Shown piece after piece: positions 7,774 to 9,664 of a stretch of 9,664 nucleotides of DNA. The position numbers and the translations under genes were made by a program. Source of the stretch: Rickettsiaceae bacterium (lineage in GTDB: Bacteria > Pseudomonadota > Alphaproteobacteria > Rickettsiales > Rickettsiaceae); assembly GCA_028372485.1 (NCBI GenBank), contig JAOMYS010000030.1:1-9664 (forward strand). The letters are read 5' to 3'. Each line of letters begins with the position of its first letter. Positions within the stretch are counted from its first letter, which is position 1. A model generated the notes under the pieces. It had not been told where the DNA came from, made no database searches, and worked only from the letters and a program-made list of their open reading frames with translations.

Positions 7774-8988
7774 TTAATAATTACTACCAGACTTACTTTT
7801 TATTAAACGAAATGTGATTACACATAATATAAGTATCGTTGCAAATAGATATGCGTAATTATTGATACTATCACTATGGAACGCTGAAATCATGAAGCTT
7901 ACTATTGCTGTAATCATATAATATAAAAAACCAAATATCGATCCAGCAGCTCCTTTTGTTTTAGGGTAAGCTTCAATTGCATCTCGTAACATCATAGGGA
8001 CAACTAATGAATGCCCTATCAAATGAATTGCGATTGGTATGAAGATAGAAATTATTGTAAATAATAAGCTGCTATTTTGATTTACAAAAAATGTTGGCAC
8101 TACAAGTAGTGCACATCCTATAGCACTGAAAATGAAACCAATTGCTTTTATCTTGGAAATAGGTACAAATTTTCTGATAAGATATTGGCAGAACATACCA
8201 CCAGTGAGATTTGCCGCACTGAGAAAAAAGAATAGCTTACCATAGTCTGATGGAGGCATATCCATTTTATCTATGAAAATAAATGGTGCTTGAATAAAAA
8301 AACCAAAGCAAATACCATTATATCCGCCTACTATGAGAGCATACCCAAGAAGGGTTTTATCTCTCAAAGCAGCTTTTAGTACATTTAGAAATCTACCATC
8401 ATGTGCATCATTCTCCCCTATATACGGGTTAGTTTCTGGTAGAAATTTTGTATATATGATAAGTAAGCTAGATGACAGCAAGATCAAGAATTTAAATATA
8501 TATTGCCACTCCTTGTAATATTCAATTATATAACCACCAATTGCAGAACCTATTGAAGGAACAATAGCTGCAACCATGGCAACGCTTGAATATATACTTG
8601 AAAGCTCCCAGCCTCTATATGAGTCACGTGTCATAGATTGTGCTATAACTGATCCAACACTTGCACCATATGCTTGGAAGAATCTAAAGAGAATAAAAAC
8701 ATCAATTGATGTTGAGAAGCTAAGTAAGAATGTCGCAATAATATATAATGATATTCCAAGAAGCACTACTGGACGCCTGCCATAAATGTCAGATACCCTA
8801 CCTAAAGTCAATATTCCAAGTGCAAATCCTGTATAATATACAGTAGTTGCAAGCTGTACAGTATCCCCTTCTGTATGTAGTTGGTCAGCAATTTCTGGAA
8901 TAGCAGCAGAATAAATTGTCTCTGTTAATACAGAAAGGCATGACAGACAATATAACAAAATAGGAGGTATCTGACCTATTATTTTCAT
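7774..8988 (-). CDS. MFS drug/metabolite efflux transporter, Bcr/CflA type
   Basis: A 404-residue inner-membrane protein with about 12 hydrophobic helices (roughly 7-29, 46-62, 75-93, 97-119, 132-155, 163-183, 213-237, 249-269, 279-300, 307-331, 345-369, 376-396) and a cytoplasmic loop at 184-212. Family signatures seen: motif A GRVSDIYGRRP at 63-73; RFFQAYGA plus a later RD (102-122), typical of Bcr/CflA proton-driven exporters; motif C-like PSIGSAIGGY at 144-153; LPET at 183-186. Substrate cannot be inferred; Bcr/CflA members export bicyclomycin, chloramphenicol, sulfonamides or small metabolites. In helix 1, where the family usually has a D followed by YLPALP, this protein has Glu23 and YSAAIP. 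Start: ATG 8988, with GAGG at 9002-8999 ten bases ahead. It is monocistronic, converges on tamB, and is enclosed by inverted repeat copies B and C. No clear terminator of its own is seen. Confidence 0.88.
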   Translation of the reverse strand: MKIIGQIPPILLYCLSCLSVLTETIYSAAIPEIADQLHTEGDTVQLATTVYYTGFALGILTLGRVSDIYGRRPVVLLGISLYIIATFLLSFSTSIDVFILFRFFQAYGASVGSVIAQSMTRDSYRGWELSSIYSSVAMVAAIVPSIGSAIGGYIIEYYKEWQYIFKFLILLSSSLLIIYTKFLPETNPYIGENDAHDGRFLNVLKAALRDKTLLGYALIVGGYNGICFGFFIQAPFIFIDKMDMPPSDYGKLFFFLSAANLTGGMFCQYLIRKFVPISKIKAIGFIFSAIGCALLVVPTFFVNQNSSLLFTIISIFIPIAIHLIGHSLVVPMMLRDAIEAYPKTKGAAGSIFGFLYYMITAIVSFMISAFHSDSINNYAYLFATILILCVITFRLIKSKSGSNY

Positions 8989-9038
8989 ATTTCAACACCC
9001 TCATACTGCATAGCTTCACGCTAAATAAATCAAGAATA

Positions 9039-9067
9039 TTTATAGCACACAACATACAACTTGTCAT
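9039..9067 (-). promoter_or_regulatory. Probable extended -10 promoter of the MFS gene
   Basis: On the minus strand ATGACA (9067-9062) and TATAAA (9044-9039) are separated by 17 bases. TGC sits immediately before the -10 box, giving the extended -10 form TGnTATAAA. The -35 hexamer is part of the GATGACA marker of the last repeat module. The start codon lies about 50 bases downstream of the -10 box. Pattern match only. Confidence 0.55.
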
Positions 9068-9146
9068 CGGTGTAAATTTGAGCATTACTATTCCTCGGCC
9101 TGTCATCTTATAAATTTGAGTACGTAAGTACTAAAATCCTCCCCAA
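9062..9146 (-). repeat. Two degenerate modules following copy C
   Basis: On the plus strand the marker TGTCATC recurs at 9062-9068, 9101-9107 and 9149-9155 (steps of 39 and 48), each followed by GTAAAT or TAAATTTGAG-like sequence; the third belongs to copy C itself. The module at 9101-9148 has a perfect stem AGTAC (9119-9123) / GTACT (9128-9132) with a GTAA loop. GAGGATTTT (minus strand, 9141-9133) is shared with the module at 7677-7685. Together with copy C these modules fill most of the 308-bp spacer between the MFS gene and the next gene. Confidence 0.7.
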
Positions 9147-9262
9147 CCTGTCATCTCGTAAATGAGCTCTTTGCGAGTTATACGAGATCTCTGAAAGCAG
9201 GGAGATTGACTCTGCCGATTGAGATTCCGTATAGCTCCCTTAACGGTCGCTTACGGAACGAC
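9147..9262 (-). repeat. Intergenic three-hairpin repeat, copy C (inverted relative to B)
   Basis: Read on the minus strand this 116-bp element repeats copy B. Its first hairpin is better formed than in B: TTCCGTA with TACGGAA (arms at 9259-9253 and 9230-9224). The middle stem is GCAG/CTGC in place of CAGAAG/CTTCTG. The ATCTCGTA/TACGAGAT stem is identical, and its 45-bp right part (9147-9191) differs from B at three positions. It ends 34 bases from the stop codon of the glycine-rich gene, whose transcript would run straight into it. Confidence 0.85.
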
Positions 9263-9267
9263 AGTAT

Positions 9268-9291
9268 AAAAAAATCAGCAGCTCTTATGCT
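9268..9291 (-). terminator. Weak candidate terminator after the glycine-rich gene
   Basis: On the minus strand AGCA and TGCT (9291-9288 and 9280-9277) can form a four-base-pair stem, followed two bases later by seven T (9274-9268). The stem is short, so this may not terminate alone; the hairpins of copy C just beyond could assist. Confidence 0.3.
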
Positions 9292-9296
9292 ATCTC

Positions 9297-9664
9297 TTAG
9301 TGATGGTCTACTAATTGTTGATTATGATTATGATTTTCACCTTGTTCACTGTGGTAAAGACAACATCCCAAACAACCGATCGCTACTGCGCCTGCAATTA
9401 TACCACCCCAAGGGCTTCCGCTATTACCATTTGCGCTACTATTATAGTTATAATAATCATTACCACCATTAGCTCGGCTAGTATAGCCATTGTGATAAGC
9501 GCTACCTTTGTTTCCACCATAGCCACCGTAACCTCCACTACTATGACCTCCGCTGCTGCCGCCACCTCCGCTGTGACCAGCACCTCTAAGCTCCGTAGAA
9601 TATTTAAAATCATCTAAATTCTGGTCAGCTAAGCTTGTTGGTATTTCCAAGAAATTATCATACG
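9297..9664 (-). CDS. Unrecognised glycine-rich protein with one membrane segment and His/Asn tail (C-terminal part)
   Basis: The frame is open from the window edge to TAA at 9299-9297, giving 121 residues. A TTG at 9650 is in frame, but the frame stays open above it (YDNF) and there is no clear ribosome site, so the real start is probably outside the window. Visible residues: 1-26 mixed and polar, including LADQNLDDF; 27-53 very rich in Gly with Ser, His and Tyr (SGGGGSSGGHSSGGYGGYGG); 54-83 rich in Asn, Tyr and Gly; 86-103 a hydrophobic stretch GGIIAGAVAIGCLGCCLY, probably a membrane helix; 104-121 a hydrophilic end with five His (NHNHN, DHH). The low-complexity segment resembles Gly-rich linkers that precede a membrane helix, but I cannot assign a family or function. 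A frame of low complexity in an AT-rich genome with such regular G/C-rich Gly codons is likely real coding sequence. Confidence 0.65.
   Translation of the reverse strand, partial: YDNFLEIPTSLADQNLDDFKYSTELRGAGHSGGGGSSGGHSSGGYGGYGGNKGSAYHNGYTSRANGGNDYYNYNSSANGNSGSPWGGIIAGAVAIGCLGCCLYHSEQGENHNHNQQLVDHH

Noticed and set aside
8885..9106. 73-codon minus-strand frame overlapping the start of the MFS gene
   Set aside because: It lies out of frame over the MFS N-terminus, promoter and repeat modules, and has no family features.
7436..9296. A complete insertion sequence or CRISPR array
   Set aside because: No transposase, no target duplication that I could find, and the repeats are too few, too degenerate and wrongly spaced for CRISPR.
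9206..9617. Frames on both strands overlapping the glycine-rich gene (Thr/Ile/Ala-rich or Val/Ala-rich)
   Set aside because: They are low-complexity shadows of the Gly-rich coding frame; the chosen minus-strand frame alone gives a sensible layout with helix and hydrophilic tail.

Overview
The window looks like an AT-rich (roughly one third G+C by eye) alphaproteobacterial genome, most likely from the Rickettsiales or a similar intracellular lineage. The evidence is the alphaproteobacterial style of ParC (TVDF..TYD, LMPAAFPNLLANG, TEIPYQVQKS, IAYLNIDEVIRIIREED, EGLSW), strong A/T codon bias, and short structured repeats in the intergenic spaces. The species cannot be named from this sequence.

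Layout, left to right. (1) parC, topoisomerase IV subunit A, on the minus strand, cut by the left edge just before its C-terminus. (2) A 282-bp divergent regulatory region with a promoter on each side, a degenerate copy of the local repeat and a perfect 12-bp palindrome. (3) tamA (Omp85-family outer-membrane barrel with POTRA domains) and tamB (large inner-membrane-anchored periplasmic protein), plus strand, separated by 2 bp, so one operon. Together they form the translocation and assembly module that serves the outer membrane. (4) A 338-bp spacer with repeat copy B, then an intrinsic terminator for the tam operon. (5) A Bcr/CflA-type MFS efflux transporter on the minus strand. (6) A 308-bp spacer holding the MFS promoter and repeat copy C in the opposite orientation to B. 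(7) The C-terminal 121 residues of an unrecognised glycine-rich protein, minus strand, entering from the right edge.

The core genes (parC, tamA, tamB) are ordinary and look intact. The structure that the genes do not explain is a repeat family. A roughly 120-bp element with three successive hairpins, followed by two or more degenerate modules of about 40-50 bp (each marked by GATGACA/TGTCATC), sits on both sides of the MFS gene as an inverted pair about 1.76 kb end to end. A head-only relic lies between parC and tamA. The repeats seem to contribute the terminator on one side and the -35 box of the MFS promoter on the other. I see no transposase, RNA gene, CRISPR array or phage gene. I do not claim a new functional system; the repeat family and the MFS cassette it encloses are the parts worth following up.
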